Positions 16,089-26,184 of a stretch of DNA of 64,000 nucleotides are shown one piece after another. The position numbers and the translations under genes were made by a program. Source of the DNA: Nonomuraea gerenzanensis (GTDB lineage Bacteria; Actinomycetota; Actinomycetes; Streptosporangiales; Streptosporangiaceae); contig NZ_CP084058.1 in assembly GCF_020215645.1 (NCBI RefSeq), positions 6,634,001 through 6,698,000 on the forward strand. Direction: 5' to 3'. Position 1 is the first letter of the stretch, and every line of letters starts with the position of its first letter. The notes below the pieces were generated by a model. The model saw only the letters and a list, made by a program, of their open reading frames with translations. It was not told the DNA's origin and did not search any database.

Positions 16089-18833
16089 GTGTTGTACGGG
16101 CGGGAATCCGAGACGGGCGCCATACTGGACGCCCTAGATCGCGCACAGCGCGGCCATGGCGCAGCACTGTTGATCCACGGCGAGCCAGGGATCGGCAAAA
16201 CAGCGTTGCTGCGGTATGCCCGCGATCACGCGCAGGACATGCGCATACTCCTCGCCGACTGCTCCCCTACCGAGGCGACCGTTCCGTTGGGAGCCCTGTC
16301 CCTATTGATCCGGCTCCTGAAGAACGATGTTGGAGATTTGCCGGACTTTCAACGAAATGCCTTGATTGAGGCTTTGTCGTTACGGCTGACGACGGACAAG
16401 AACCACTATCCGATTTATGCCGCTTTCCTGGCATTGTTGTCGGCCGCAAGCCGGCCTCTGCTCGTGTGCGTGGACAACTCCCAATGGCTCGACAGCTGCT
16501 CGGCCGAGGCGCTGATGTTCGCGGCCCGGCGTCTGCGGACGGAAGGCGTCGCGATGCTGGTGGCCGGGCGGCCGCAGGAGGTACCCCGCAACGATCAGGA
16601 GAGCGGCCTGCCCGTCCTGCGGTTGCGTCCGCTCGGCAGGGACGCCTCCCTGCGGTTGATCGCCGCCGCGGCGCGGGACCGCGAGACGCACGCCGCCGTG
16701 GCCGTCGAGATCGCCCGCCAGGCAGCCGGTCATCCTGACGCCCTCGCCGAGATCGTCCACGGTCTCGACGACAGCCAGCTCGCCGGGCGCGGCCCGCTAC
16801 CGGACCCGCTGCCGTCGGCCGCCGCGGCGGGCCGGCTCTTCGGCCCGCGCATCACCTCGCTCGACGCGGCGGCCCGCCGGGCGATGCTCGTCACAGCGGT
16901 CCACGGTGAGGGTGAGCTCGGCCCCGCGCTCGCGGCGCTGCGGCTGGCCCGCGTCCCCGACTCGGCGCTCGAAACGCTGGAGAACGCGGATCTGGTCTCC
17001 CTTCGCGGGCACGGGATCACCTTCAGCCATCCCCTGGTGCGGTCCGCCGCCATGGACCTCGCCCGGCCCTGCGAGCTCCGCGAAGCACACCGCCTGGTCG
17101 CCGAAACCCTGCTGGAACCGCGCTTGGCCGAACGCAGGGCCTGGCACCTGGCCGAAGCCTGCCTGGCGGCCGACGAGCAGGTGTCCAGCATGCTGGAGGA
17201 GACCGCGGAGTTCGCCCGGCGGCGGGGCGGGCACGCGGCCGCCGCCCAGCGGCTGGACCGCGCCGCGGAGCTGAGCCCGGACGCGGGACACCGGTCCAGG
17301 CGCTGGCATCTGGCCGCCGACCACGCCAGGCGCGCAGGCCGCCCGGGGTACGCCGCGCTGCTCCTGGACAAGGCCCGAGCGAACGGTCCCCAGGAGACGA
17401 CCACCTACGCCGACCGCACGCGGGGCCGCTTCCACCTGTTCACCGGTGGCGATCCGGACCAGGCCGCCGCCCTCCTGCGCGCCGCTGCGGACTCTCTCGC
17501 CGTGCACAAGTCCCCGGCCGCGGCCCCGGCCTACGCCGATGCGGCCATGGCCGCCTTCCTGGCGGGAGACCCCGTAAGCGCCAGCGATCACGCCTTCGCC
17601 GCCATGGCGCCGGAGCTGGCCGCCCCGGCGGGGATCAGCATGATCAGCGGTCTGATCGTCGGGATGGCATGCCTGCAGACCGGTCATGTGGTGGACGGCC
17701 TGCGCATGCTCCGCGAGGCCGTCGCCGCCGTCCACGAACGCGGCGTCTCCACCGACGACCTGGAATACGCCGTGTTCCTGGCCCTCGCCCACGTATGGGT
17801 GGGCAATCTGCCCGCTGCCCGGACTCTCACCACCACGCTGGTCGACGAGCTGCGCGTCCGAGCGGCATTCGGGACGTTACCCCTGGCCCTGTACGGTTCC
17901 GCGTACGCCCACCTCGCGTCCGGCCGCTTCACCATGGCCCGCGACCAGGCATGTGAGGCGGTCGAGCTGGCCGGCGACACAGGCAACCCTCTGTGGTCGT
18001 ACTTCGCGCTGAGCTGCCTGTCCCTGGTGGAGGCCCACCAAGGTGACGAACGAGGCTGCCGCGAGCACGCCGCGGCTGCCTCGGCACTGCGGGACTCCTC
18101 CGACCTGCGGTTCCCGCGTGACTCGCACAACGCCCTCGGGTTGCAGGAGCTCAGTCTCGGCAGGCCGAAGGCGGCTCTGACGCATCTGGAGGCCGCCCAT
18201 CGCAACCCCCGGCCGGGCAGCCCGGTCGTCTTCCACGGCCCGTCCGGCGCCGATCTGGTCGAGGCCTACGTGCGCGCGCTCGGCGCCGTTCCCGGCGAGC
18301 TGGCCGAGCAGGTGATCCACCAGTCGGGACACCTGGACCCCGGTGGCGACGCGGCACTGGCCTGGCGGTGCAGGGGCCTCATGGCCGACGACGAGATGTT
18401 CACCGAGTTCTTCGAGCACGCGCTCGCTCTGCACAGTGACGCCGGCTCGCGCTACGACAAGGCGCGAACGGAGTTCTGTTTCGGGGAACGGCTTCGCCGC
18501 ACCGGTCGGCGCCGTGATGCGCGCCGGCATCTGCGACAGGCCTACGAGGCGTTCCTGGCACTCGGCTCCCCGCTGTGGGCGCAGCGCAGCGCCGGTGAGC
18601 TACGGGCGACAGGCGAGCAGGTGCGGCCCGTCCCGGACGGTGGCCAAGAAGCACTGACGCCTCAGGAGCACCGGGTCGCGGCGGTCGTCGCCACGGGTGC
18701 CACCAACAACGAGGCCGCCGAGACGTTGTTCCTCAGCCCCAAGACCATCGAGGCTCACCTCTGCCGGATCTACCGCAAGCTGGGCATCCGCTCGCGCGCG
18801 CAGCTTGCCGTCCGGTTTCGGCCCGGCTCATAG
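16089..18833 (+). CDS. LAL-type ATPase transcriptional regulator, AAA/STAND plus LuxR HTH (914 aa)
   Basis: Second MalT/LAL-type regulator of the island. The N-terminus reads LYGRESETGAILDAL with Walker A HGEPGIGKTALL at about residues 30-41 and a Walker B-like PLLVCVDNSQWLDS. Helical repeats fill the middle. The C-terminus is a GerE HTH: ALTPQEHRVAAVVATGATNN, then EAAETLFLSPKTIEAHLCRI. It starts at GTG 16089 with only a weak ribosome site. It is the first gene of the right arm and is divergent from the left arm, so it is well placed to control both. The caspase gene starts 33 bases after its stop, repeating the LAL-caspase association of the left arm in reversed gene order. Confidence 0.92.
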   Translation: MLYGRESETGAILDALDRAQRGHGAALLIHGEPGIGKTALLRYARDHAQDMRILLADCSPTEATVPLGALSLLIRLLKNDVGDLPDFQRNALIEALSLRLTTDKNHYPIYAAFLALLSAASRPLLVCVDNSQWLDSCSAEALMFAARRLRTEGVAMLVAGRPQEVPRNDQESGLPVLRLRPLGRDASLRLIAAAARDRETHAAVAVEIARQAAGHPDALAEIVHGLDDSQLAGRGPLPDPLPSAAAAGRLFGPRITSLDAAARRAMLVTAVHGEGELGPALAALRLARVPDSALETLENADLVSLRGHGITFSHPLVRSAAMDLARPCELREAHRLVAETLLEPRLAERRAWHLAEACLAADEQVSSMLEETAEFARRRGGHAAAAQRLDRAAELSPDAGHRSRRWHLAADHARRAGRPGYAALLLDKARANGPQETTTYADRTRGRFHLFTGGDPDQAAALLRAAADSLAVHKSPAAAPAYADAAMAAFLAGDPVSASDHAFAAMAPELAAPAGISMISGLIVGMACLQTGHVVDGLRMLREAVAAVHERGVSTDDLEYAVFLALAHVWVGNLPAARTLTTTLVDELRVRAAFGTLPLALYGSAYAHLASGRFTMARDQACEAVELAGDTGNPLWSYFALSCLSLVEAHQGDERGCREHAAAASALRDSSDLRFPRDSHNALGLQELSLGRPKAALTHLEAAHRNPRPGSPVVFHGPSGADLVEAYVRALGAVPGELAEQVIHQSGHLDPGGDAALAWRCRGLMADDEMFTEFFEHALALHSDAGSRYDKARTEFCFGERLRRTGRRRDARRHLRQAYEAFLALGSPLWAQRSAGELRATGEQVRPVPDGGQEALTPQEHRVAAVVATGATNNEAAETLFLSPKTIEAHLCRIYRKLGIRSRAQLAVRFRPGS

Positions 18834-18866
18834 AGAACCGTGGCTCACCCAAGACTGGAGGAAGGC

Positions 18867-21407
18867 ATGAGACGTCTAGCGCTGTTGGCCGGAGCCCAGA
18901 CCGAGGGCCTCACGGGCGTGGGGACCGACGTGGCGGCGATGGCGGATCTGCTCGGCCGCCGGGGGTTCGAGATCCGCCGGTGCGAGGGCGACACGGCCAC
19001 GCGGGAGGGGATCATCGGGGCGTACGAGCGGCTGATCCGCGACGTACGCGAGCAGGACGCCGTCGTCTTCTACTTCAGCGGCCACGGCATGTACGCCGCC
19101 ACGGCCGAGGCCGGCCTGCCCGACGTCCAGTTCATCGTCCCCTGGGGCTACGGCACCGCCGGCAACGGGTTCGACGGCATCACCGACGTCGAGCTGTCTG
19201 TGTTGCAGGCCCGGCTGACCTCCGTCACGCCCAACGTCACCGCCATCATCGACTCCTGCCACGCCGCCCGCATGTCCAGGGATCCGCGGCTGCGGCCCAA
19301 GGCGCTGGCCCATCCGGTACCTGCCGAGGTCGTCGCCGAGCACCTGCACCGGCTGAGCGCCGAGGGGTGGGACCTCGGACAGCGGCACGCCGACGCCAAT
19401 CCCCTCGCCGTGCGCCTGGCCGCGTGCCGGCGCTGGCAGACGGCCTTCGAGTACACCAACGCGCAAGGCGTCACCACGGGCGTCTTCACCGAATCCCTGT
19501 GCCTCGCCCTGCAGGAGGCAGAGGAGGCCGAGGCAGCCGGCACGAGGGCGAGCTGGCAGCGGATCATGAAACGGGCCGAGGAGCGCGTGCTCGCCCTGGC
19601 TCCCGGCCAGCGCGCGCACGTCGAGGGCAACCCGTGGCGGCTGCCCTTCGAGCTCGGGGAGGAGACGCACGAAGACCTGCTCGACGCCGAGCGACTGCCG
19701 GACGGCCGGATCCGGCTCCTCGGGGGGCACCTCCTCGGCGTCGAGCCCGGTGACGGCTATGCCCTCATCACCGACCAGGACTCCGTGCTCACCGACGTGA
19801 CCGTGAGCACCGTGACCGGCGCCACCTCCGTCGCCGCCGTGACCTCCGGCTCGCCACCCGCCGGCCTTCCGCAGCGCATGCGAGCCCGTCTGGTCCGCCG
19901 TGAGCTGCCACGGCACGCCGTCAGGGTGCACGGGTCAGGTCCCGCGGCGGACGACATGCGTGCGGCGCTCGACGCCGCACCGCACGTCCGCCTCGCCACG
20001 GCCGAGGCCCCCGCGGTCCTGTGCACGGTCGAGGTCTCGCAGGAGCCGGGCCGGATCCGGCTGCGGGACGAGGTCGGTGATCTGGTCGGCCCCAAGGCCG
20101 CCTCCCCTGAGGGCATCGCCGCCACAGTCGGCAACGTGGCCAAGCTGGCGCGCAGCGCGACTCTGCGCACCCTGCCCAGCGGTGCGGGCGATTGCGAGCT
20201 GCTCGTCCCGTACACGGTGGAATGGGGACGGGTGAGCGAGGGCGCACCGGAGCGGCTGCCCGACGGCGGCGCCGTCTGCTACACCGGCGAGCCGATCTAC
20301 GTCCGACTCCGCAACGACGGTGACAGGCCCCTGTACTTCTGGCTCTTCGACCTGGGCATCACCGGGGGTGTCACGCACATCACGAATGCCGATCCGTACG
20401 GGCTGCCGCTCGCCGGCGGCAGCGAGTACACCGTCGGGCACTCGCCCGACACGGGACTGACCGGTCTGCGGCTGTCCTGGGCAGAGGACGTGCCGGCGGA
20501 CGCACCCCGCCCGGAGTCGTTGCTCGTCGTCGTGGCCGACCGGGAGCAGGACCTCGCCGCCTTGCAGCAGACGGCCGCCCGTGGCGCGAAGGGCCAGGCC
20601 GCCGTCCGCGCGAGCCTGACGCCCACCTCATCGGTGCTCGAGAGCATGCTGCATCGGACCATGGCCGGCATGAGTAGGGAACTGCCCGCCGAGCAGCACG
20701 CCCGTCCGGTTCGTTACGCGGTCGAGCACCTCGATTTCCTCCTCCACCCGGCCCCGGCGGTATCCCGTGAGACCGCCTCGTTTCTCATCGATCAACGGCC
20801 CGACCGCTCACTGCGCATCCCGCACAAGGGGCGGGCACGCGGCGGCCCCGTCCCGGTCGCGCTACGGCTCGGGGAGCTCGTCGTCCATCGCAACCGGGCG
20901 CTGCGCGGCGGGGACGTGCGGATCGACGCGTTGGTGCTCACCGGGGCCGATGGAGAGCTGCCCGCGTACCGCGCCGAGACCGTCCGGTTCTCCGGCGTAC
21001 GCGACGGTGACCGCCTCCCGCTGGACGACCTCCTCCTTTACCACGGGCCTGCCGTCGACTACCTCGACCTGGCGCTCTGGGTGTCCCGCGACCGGCAGGA
21101 CAGCCTCCACCTCAGCGACATGCTGAGCGAACGCCTGGGATCGATGGACTTCAAGCAGGCGGCCGTCGACGTGGCGGGGCTGGCGATGGCCGCACCGCAG
21201 GTCCTGGCAGCGGTCACCGCGCTCGGCGCCACCGCCACCATCGTCAACATCGCCTATCAGCTGCTGTCGGCAGCGGTCGGCGACAGCATCGGCCTCTATC
21301 GCACGTCGCTGCTGCAGGCGGAGGGTTTCTGCCTGGGCCACCACCCGTCCACCGGCCTCATGCGGGCCCAGGATTTCTCCTTCAGGTACGAGGTGCTCAA
21401 GGTGTGA
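18867..21407 (+). CDS. Caspase-family (C14) protease, paralogue of the left-arm caspase (846 aa)
   Basis: The peptidase domain carries His73 in VVFYFSGHGMYA and Cys131 in IIDSCHAARMSRD; the RMSRD tail after the catalytic Cys is identical in the left-arm caspase. The C-terminal two thirds match that protein along their length: YVRLRNDGDRPLYFWLFDLG (DUF4384-like), the QRPDRSLRI and LYRTSLLQAEGF motifs, and the ending DFSFRYEVLKV. An alanine-rich helix pair near residues 750-810 is an extra feature. The ATG at 18867 is chosen because GGAGG lies 5 bases upstream; an in-frame GTG at 18840 has no such site. The stop is followed by a 100-base AT-richer gap before the CHAT gene. Confidence 0.92.
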   Translation: MRRLALLAGAQTEGLTGVGTDVAAMADLLGRRGFEIRRCEGDTATREGIIGAYERLIRDVREQDAVVFYFSGHGMYAATAEAGLPDVQFIVPWGYGTAGNGFDGITDVELSVLQARLTSVTPNVTAIIDSCHAARMSRDPRLRPKALAHPVPAEVVAEHLHRLSAEGWDLGQRHADANPLAVRLAACRRWQTAFEYTNAQGVTTGVFTESLCLALQEAEEAEAAGTRASWQRIMKRAEERVLALAPGQRAHVEGNPWRLPFELGEETHEDLLDAERLPDGRIRLLGGHLLGVEPGDGYALITDQDSVLTDVTVSTVTGATSVAAVTSGSPPAGLPQRMRARLVRRELPRHAVRVHGSGPAADDMRAALDAAPHVRLATAEAPAVLCTVEVSQEPGRIRLRDEVGDLVGPKAASPEGIAATVGNVAKLARSATLRTLPSGAGDCELLVPYTVEWGRVSEGAPERLPDGGAVCYTGEPIYVRLRNDGDRPLYFWLFDLGITGGVTHITNADPYGLPLAGGSEYTVGHSPDTGLTGLRLSWAEDVPADAPRPESLLVVVADREQDLAALQQTAARGAKGQAAVRASLTPTSSVLESMLHRTMAGMSRELPAEQHARPVRYAVEHLDFLLHPAPAVSRETASFLIDQRPDRSLRIPHKGRARGGPVPVALRLGELVVHRNRALRGGDVRIDALVLTGADGELPAYRAETVRFSGVRDGDRLPLDDLLLYHGPAVDYLDLALWVSRDRQDSLHLSDMLSERLGSMDFKQAAVDVAGLAMAAPQVLAAVTALGATATIVNIAYQLLSAAVGDSIGLYRTSLLQAEGFCLGHHPSTGLMRAQDFSFRYEVLKV

Positions 21408-21453
21408 TCGTTACGTAGCGGCCGGATTTCTGCCTGGCAATACGCAAGAAAAC

Positions 21454-21474
21454 GCATTTTCCCGCAGAAAATGC
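21454..21474. promoter_or_regulatory. Perfect palindrome upstream of the first right-arm CHAT gene
   Basis: GCATTTTC (21454-21461) and GAAAATGC (21467-21474) form a perfect 8-bp inverted repeat with a 5-base spacer, 34 bases before the CHAT start. It lies in the only AT-rich gap inside the right arm (21408-21507). It could be an operator, or a weak hairpin that lowers readthrough so the CHAT genes respond to an extra promoter. Confidence 0.45.
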
Positions 21475-21507
21475 CGTCGCATTATGGCGACAAAAGGGGG
21501 GAAACAC

Positions 21508-24500
21508 ATGAACGTTTCCGACGAAGAGCGTTTCGCCGAATGTCTCACGGCGTTCGCGGCCCGGGACTACCGACGCTGCGCCACAGCCGCCAAACGCGAC
21601 GACCCCCATTGGGAGCCGCCGGGCCACCTCGTCTTCCGGCAGCTGCTGCCGATCTGCGTCTACCGCCTGGGCCAAGGAGCCGACCTCGATCCACAGCGGC
21701 TCCCGATCCTGTACTCCCTTCCCGACCACTGGGAGAGGGCGCTGCTGCGGCTCACGTTCGGCATGGCCGATCTGGAGACGGTCTGGCGGTCCGCGACGGA
21801 CGACGAGCGGCGTTGCCAGGCGCTCTACTACGCCGGCGCCAGGCTTCTCACGGTCGGCGACTTCGCCACGGCCAGGGAACGCCTGCTCGACTGCCTGAGC
21901 CAGGGCGTGGACTGCGCGGAGGCCCGACTCGCCGAGATCGACCTGGCCGCACTCGACCTCGACGATCAGCCGGAACTGGCCGGGCAACGGGCTGACATCT
22001 ACCTCGATCGCGCGCAGACGTCGATCCTCGAGGGCCGGTTCGACGCGGCGGTCGACGAGGCCGGGCAGGCGTCCCAGCACGCGGGCGAGGACGCCGTCCG
22101 CCGCACACGCGCGCTGCGCCTGCGACTGCATGCGCTCGCCGAGGCCGACCGGCTCGCCGAAGCGATGGAGCTGATGCCCACAGCGCTCGAGACCGGATCC
22201 GCTCACTTGCGGGAGGACGATCCTGAGCTGGCGCGACTCCTGATCATCGGCGCCCACCTCCACAACAGGATCGGCGACCTCGACGAGGCGAACCGGCTCT
22301 ACCGGACGGCGGCCGACAGCCTGGACCGGGCGCCAGGACATCGGGCGGAGCAGGCCGCCGCCCTGCACGGACTGGCCCGGATCGCATCGCGGCGACGACG
22401 TCTCGAAGAGGCAGAGCTCCTGTTCCAGCAGGTTTTCGACAGAGTCGAGGACCTGGATGACGACGCCGGGCTCGGCGCCACCGCGCTCGTCGATCTGGCG
22501 AACGTCCGCGGCGCACGAGGCGATCACGAGGCTGAGGAGCGTCTGCACCTGCGCGCCCTGGACCGGCAGCGCGAGCGATTCGGGGCGGATCATCACCTGT
22601 TCGCCCAGGTGCTGAGTGACCTCGGCCGCCTGCGCCTGGCACAGGGCCGCTTCGCCGAGGCGGAGCGGCTCCTCACCCGCGCCGCCGACATCCAGTCACG
22701 CGTGCTGGGCCGTCTCCACCCGGACACACTCGCCACGTTCGCCGCGCTGCTCGAGATGTACGAGGCGACTGGTCAGCACAAGGCCGTCGAAGACCTGCCG
22801 CACCGCATTCTGACCGGCGCGGAGCCGTCATGGGGAGACGACATTCCCGCTCCGCACCCGCTTCCCGAGCTGACACCGATGTTCCAGGTCCTCGAGTCGC
22901 TCCTGCCGGAGACGGCGAGGCGCCCGGAAGCCGTCGGCGGTGCGCCCGGCCAGTGGTCGCCCGACGATCAACGACTGTTCGGCACCGTCGCCGCCGACTT
23001 CGCCGAGGGTGACCACGGCGCGTGCGTGCTGGACGCGATCCAGCTCAACGCCCGTCAGGCGACACACGAGGCCCTGCAACTGTTCCTGATGTGCCAGACG
23101 CTGGGCACCGCCTCCGGCGACATGGAGGCGCTGATCTCCCAGCCCGTCTTCACGGAGCTGCCCACGCAGATCGCCGACCCGTGGTACTCGGCGCTCGTCG
23201 CCTTGACACTCGGCCAGAGCGGTCCTGACGAGGTCGCGCGGCTGGCCGATGACGACGAGAAGGCCTGTCAACTGCTCTTCTACACCGCGCAGCGGCGGAT
23301 GAGCCAGGGGCACGTCCAGGAGGCGCTGCACGGTCTGCTCGACTGTGCAGGCACCGGCGTGCCGTGCTTCGAGACGTGGATGGCGGATCGGCTGCTGCGG
23401 GCCGCGCCGCGCGCGTCCGACCGCGCCCTGGCCGCCCAGGTGCGAGAGCTCAACCGGACGACGGTACGCCTGCTCGGCCGGGCGGACTTCGCGGCGGCGC
23501 TGGGCTCGGCGCAGGCCGCCTGGCGGCTGGCGGACGGCTTGGAGGTGAACTCGCCCGAGCGGACCTCGAGCCACTACCACCTGGCCGTGGCCGTCTACAG
23601 GACAGGCGACCGTGACCGCGCGGGGGCGCTGCTGCGCGACCTGGTGACGCAGGCGAGACAGGCACCAGGCCGTGACCACGTCGCCGTGGCCAGGGCGCTC
23701 GGCGTGCTGGGCGTGATCCACATCGACCTCGCCCGGTATCCGCAGGCGATCTCCGCTCTGCGTGACGCGCTCGAGGAGATCCAGCTCGCCGAACGGCCGG
23801 ACGACGCTGTGCGCGCGCAGATACTAGCCGATCTCGCCGAGGTCCATCGGGAGATGAGGGACCTTCCCACCGCGATCCGGCTCGGCCAGGAGGCGGTGGA
23901 GACCCAGCGGGCGGCTCTGGGAGGACGGCATCCCGACCATGCCCGCACGCTGGGCAATCTCGGCCTCATGTACGAGGAGACCGGCGACTCTCAGCGCGCC
24001 GAGGCGTTGCTCACCGAGTCGGGCGAGATCCTCAGGAACGAGTTGCCGTCCCACCATCCCGACATCACGGCCAACGCCCGGGCTCTCGCCGCGGTGTACG
24101 CGCGCCAAGGCCGGCTCGACGAGGCGGAGCGGGTGCTGCAGCAGGTGTCGCACGGTGATGAGAGCGCCACCCACGAGGACGCGCTGTGCCTCGCCGGCTT
24201 GGGCAACGTGGCCGCCCTTCGCGGCGATCTCGGCGAGGCACGCCGCGCCTTCGAGCAGAGCCGATCGATCCTCGAACGGGCCGCCGGCCCTCTGCATCCG
24301 GACTCTGTCACCGTCACGCTCTGCCTGGCGATCCTGACCGCGTGGGCAGACGACCCGCGTGGCGCCCTCGACCTGGTTCAGCAGTCCGAGGAGGGAACCT
24401 CTCGCCTGCTGCTCGACGTGTTCACGATCGCCGCCGAGCGGCAGCGGCTGCAGCTGCTGGAGAACGTGCACGCGCGCCTGTCCGTCCTGCTGTCCCTGGT

Positions 24501-26184
24501 CGGTGCCGCGGGAATGCCGGACCAGGCGGTCGCGGACGCCTTCGACCTGGTCCTGCGCCGCAAGGGCATCGACGGCGAGGTGCAACGCGCCTGGCGCGCG
24601 AGCATGGACGACGAAGACCACCCGGACCTGCGGCCGAAGATGGAGCAGCTACGCTCGTTGCAGGCGAAGGTCGCCGGCGCGACGCTGAGCGGGCCCGGCC
24701 CCGAGGGCCGCAAGGCTCACAGCGAGGTTCTCGCCGGCTGGCGCCAGGACAAGGAGCGGCTGGAGGCAGAGCTGGCCGGCGCCGTTCCTCACCTGCGCCT
24801 GGGACAGCGGCTGGCGAGCGTGAGCGGGCAGCAGGTCGTGGCGCTGCTTGCGGAGGGCTCAGCGCTGGTGGAGTTCGTCCGCTTCCAGGTGCTCCCCGAC
24901 ACCGCGCCCGAGACGGGCGCATCCCGGCGCCCGGCCCGGCACCGCTACTGGGCGTTCGTGCTGCGGCCGCAGGCGGGTCTCAGGCTGGTCGACCTCGGCG
25001 ACGCCGACGAGATCGACCGCCTCGTGGCGACCTACCGGCAGGCGATCATCACGGCCGCCGGCACCGGAGAGGTTCCGGCTGTCCCTCCGTCCGACCAAGC
25101 GCGTGACGTCCCGCCCCTGGTGGCGGCACCGGCGCCGCAGAGCGAGCTCGACGCGGGTCTGAGGCTGCGATCCGCAGTCTTCGATCCGTTGCGCACGGCA
25201 CTCGGAGACGACCGGACCCTGTTCCTCTGCCCGGACGGCGATCTGTCCCGTCTCCCCTGGGAGGTGCTCCCCCTCGGCCCGGACCGGCGCCTCACCGACG
25301 AGTACGCGATCAGCTACCTCGGCACGGCACGCGACCTGGTCCGGCTCTCGGCACCGGCGGCACAGGAGCCCACGGCGCCGCTGGTCGTCGCGGACCCGGA
25401 CTTCTGGTGGCAGACCACCGCCGCCCCGGCCCAGGAACAGGCGGCGGACCGGGGATCACGGGCCGCTCACGACCTACGGTGGCTGAACGTGCAGTTCGCG
25501 GCGCTGCCGGGCGCGGCAGCGGAAGGCGAGGAGGTCGCGAAGCTGCTGGGCGTCAAGGCCGTCACAGGCAGGGACGCCACCGAAGGGACCGTCAGATCGT
25601 GCCGGCGCCCGGCGATCCTGCACCTGGCCACGCACGGCTTCTCCCTGCCCGGCCCCGAAGGTCAGAACCGGCCGGAGCCGGTGCTGACGGACGAGCTCGC
25701 CGAGCTGCTGACAGGGCTCGGCCGGCTGTCGAACGCGAGCGCGAGCCCGTTCCTGCGCTCCGGGCTCGCACTGGCCGGGGCCAACACCTGGCTTGCCGGC
25801 GGCGTGCTGCCGGCCGAGGCGGACGACGGCATCCTCACGGCTGAGGAAGTCTCGGGGATGGATCTGGACGGAACCAGGCTGGTCGTCCTGTCCGCCTGCA
25901 AGACCGCCCTGGGCGCGCAACATCCCGTCGAAGGAGTGCTGGGCCTGCGCCGCGCGTTCACCCTCGCCGGTGCGCGCACAGTGGTGACGAGCCTGTGGCA
26001 GGTGCCCGACACGGAGACCCGGTACTTGATGGAGATCTTCTACAAGCAGCTGATGGCGGGGCGCAGCCCGGCGGACGCGCTGCGTGCGGCTCAGTCGAAG
26101 CTGCGCGGCAGCCATCCGGAGCCCTTCTTCTGGGGCGCGTTCGTCTGCCACGGCGATCCGGGCACCCCGGGAGGACCATCGTGA
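21508..26184 (+). CDS. TPR-CHAT protease with duplicated N-terminal module (1558 aa)
   Basis: The largest protein of the island. The C-terminal CHAT domain shows His1376 in ILHLATHGF and Cys1464 in VVLSACKTA, then ARTVVTSLWQV and the closing FFWGAFVCHG. The rest is TPR-rich. Reading the sequence shows an internal duplication: the block DDERRCQALYYAG near residue 97 and its LLDCLSQGVDC reappear as DDEKACQLLFYTA near residue 581 with LLDCAGTGVPC, each followed by TPRs of kinesin-light-chain character (GRRHPDHARTLGNLGLMYEE). The ATG at 21508 follows a G-rich site (GGGGGG) 6 bases upstream; the ATG at 21484 lacks one. Its stop overlaps the next CHAT gene's GTG. TPR-CHAT proteins act as cytoplasmic effector proteases released by a partner. 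Confidence 0.93.
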   Translation: MNVSDEERFAECLTAFAARDYRRCATAAKRDDPHWEPPGHLVFRQLLPICVYRLGQGADLDPQRLPILYSLPDHWERALLRLTFGMADLETVWRSATDDERRCQALYYAGARLLTVGDFATARERLLDCLSQGVDCAEARLAEIDLAALDLDDQPELAGQRADIYLDRAQTSILEGRFDAAVDEAGQASQHAGEDAVRRTRALRLRLHALAEADRLAEAMELMPTALETGSAHLREDDPELARLLIIGAHLHNRIGDLDEANRLYRTAADSLDRAPGHRAEQAAALHGLARIASRRRRLEEAELLFQQVFDRVEDLDDDAGLGATALVDLANVRGARGDHEAEERLHLRALDRQRERFGADHHLFAQVLSDLGRLRLAQGRFAEAERLLTRAADIQSRVLGRLHPDTLATFAALLEMYEATGQHKAVEDLPHRILTGAEPSWGDDIPAPHPLPELTPMFQVLESLLPETARRPEAVGGAPGQWSPDDQRLFGTVAADFAEGDHGACVLDAIQLNARQATHEALQLFLMCQTLGTASGDMEALISQPVFTELPTQIADPWYSALVALTLGQSGPDEVARLADDDEKACQLLFYTAQRRMSQGHVQEALHGLLDCAGTGVPCFETWMADRLLRAAPRASDRALAAQVRELNRTTVRLLGRADFAAALGSAQAAWRLADGLEVNSPERTSSHYHLAVAVYRTGDRDRAGALLRDLVTQARQAPGRDHVAVARALGVLGVIHIDLARYPQAISALRDALEEIQLAERPDDAVRAQILADLAEVHREMRDLPTAIRLGQEAVETQRAALGGRHPDHARTLGNLGLMYEETGDSQRAEALLTESGEILRNELPSHHPDITANARALAAVYARQGRLDEAERVLQQVSHGDESATHEDALCLAGLGNVAALRGDLGEARRAFEQSRSILERAAGPLHPDSVTVTLCLAILTAWADDPRGALDLVQQSEEGTSRLLLDVFTIAAERQRLQLLENVHARLSVLLSLVGAAGMPDQAVADAFDLVLRRKGIDGEVQRAWRASMDDEDHPDLRPKMEQLRSLQAKVAGATLSGPGPEGRKAHSEVLAGWRQDKERLEAELAGAVPHLRLGQRLASVSGQQVVALLAEGSALVEFVRFQVLPDTAPETGASRRPARHRYWAFVLRPQAGLRLVDLGDADEIDRLVATYRQAIITAAGTGEVPAVPPSDQARDVPPLVAAPAPQSELDAGLRLRSAVFDPLRTALGDDRTLFLCPDGDLSRLPWEVLPLGPDRRLTDEYAISYLGTARDLVRLSAPAAQEPTAPLVVADPDFWWQTTAAPAQEQAADRGSRAAHDLRWLNVQFAALPGAAAEGEEVAKLLGVKAVTGRDATEGTVRSCRRPAILHLATHGFSLPGPEGQNRPEPVLTDELAELLTGLGRLSNASASPFLRSGLALAGANTWLAGGVLPAEADDGILTAEEVSGMDLDGTRLVVLSACKTALGAQHPVEGVLGLRRAFTLAGARTVVTSLWQVPDTETRYLMEIFYKQLMAGRSPADALRAAQSKLRGSHPEPFFWGAFVCHGDPGTPGGPS

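Noticed and set aside
25995..26180. Extended N-terminus of the 847-aa CHAT protein
   Set aside because: It overlaps the end of the previous CHAT gene in another frame, while GTG 26181 has a ribosome site and a 4-base overlap.
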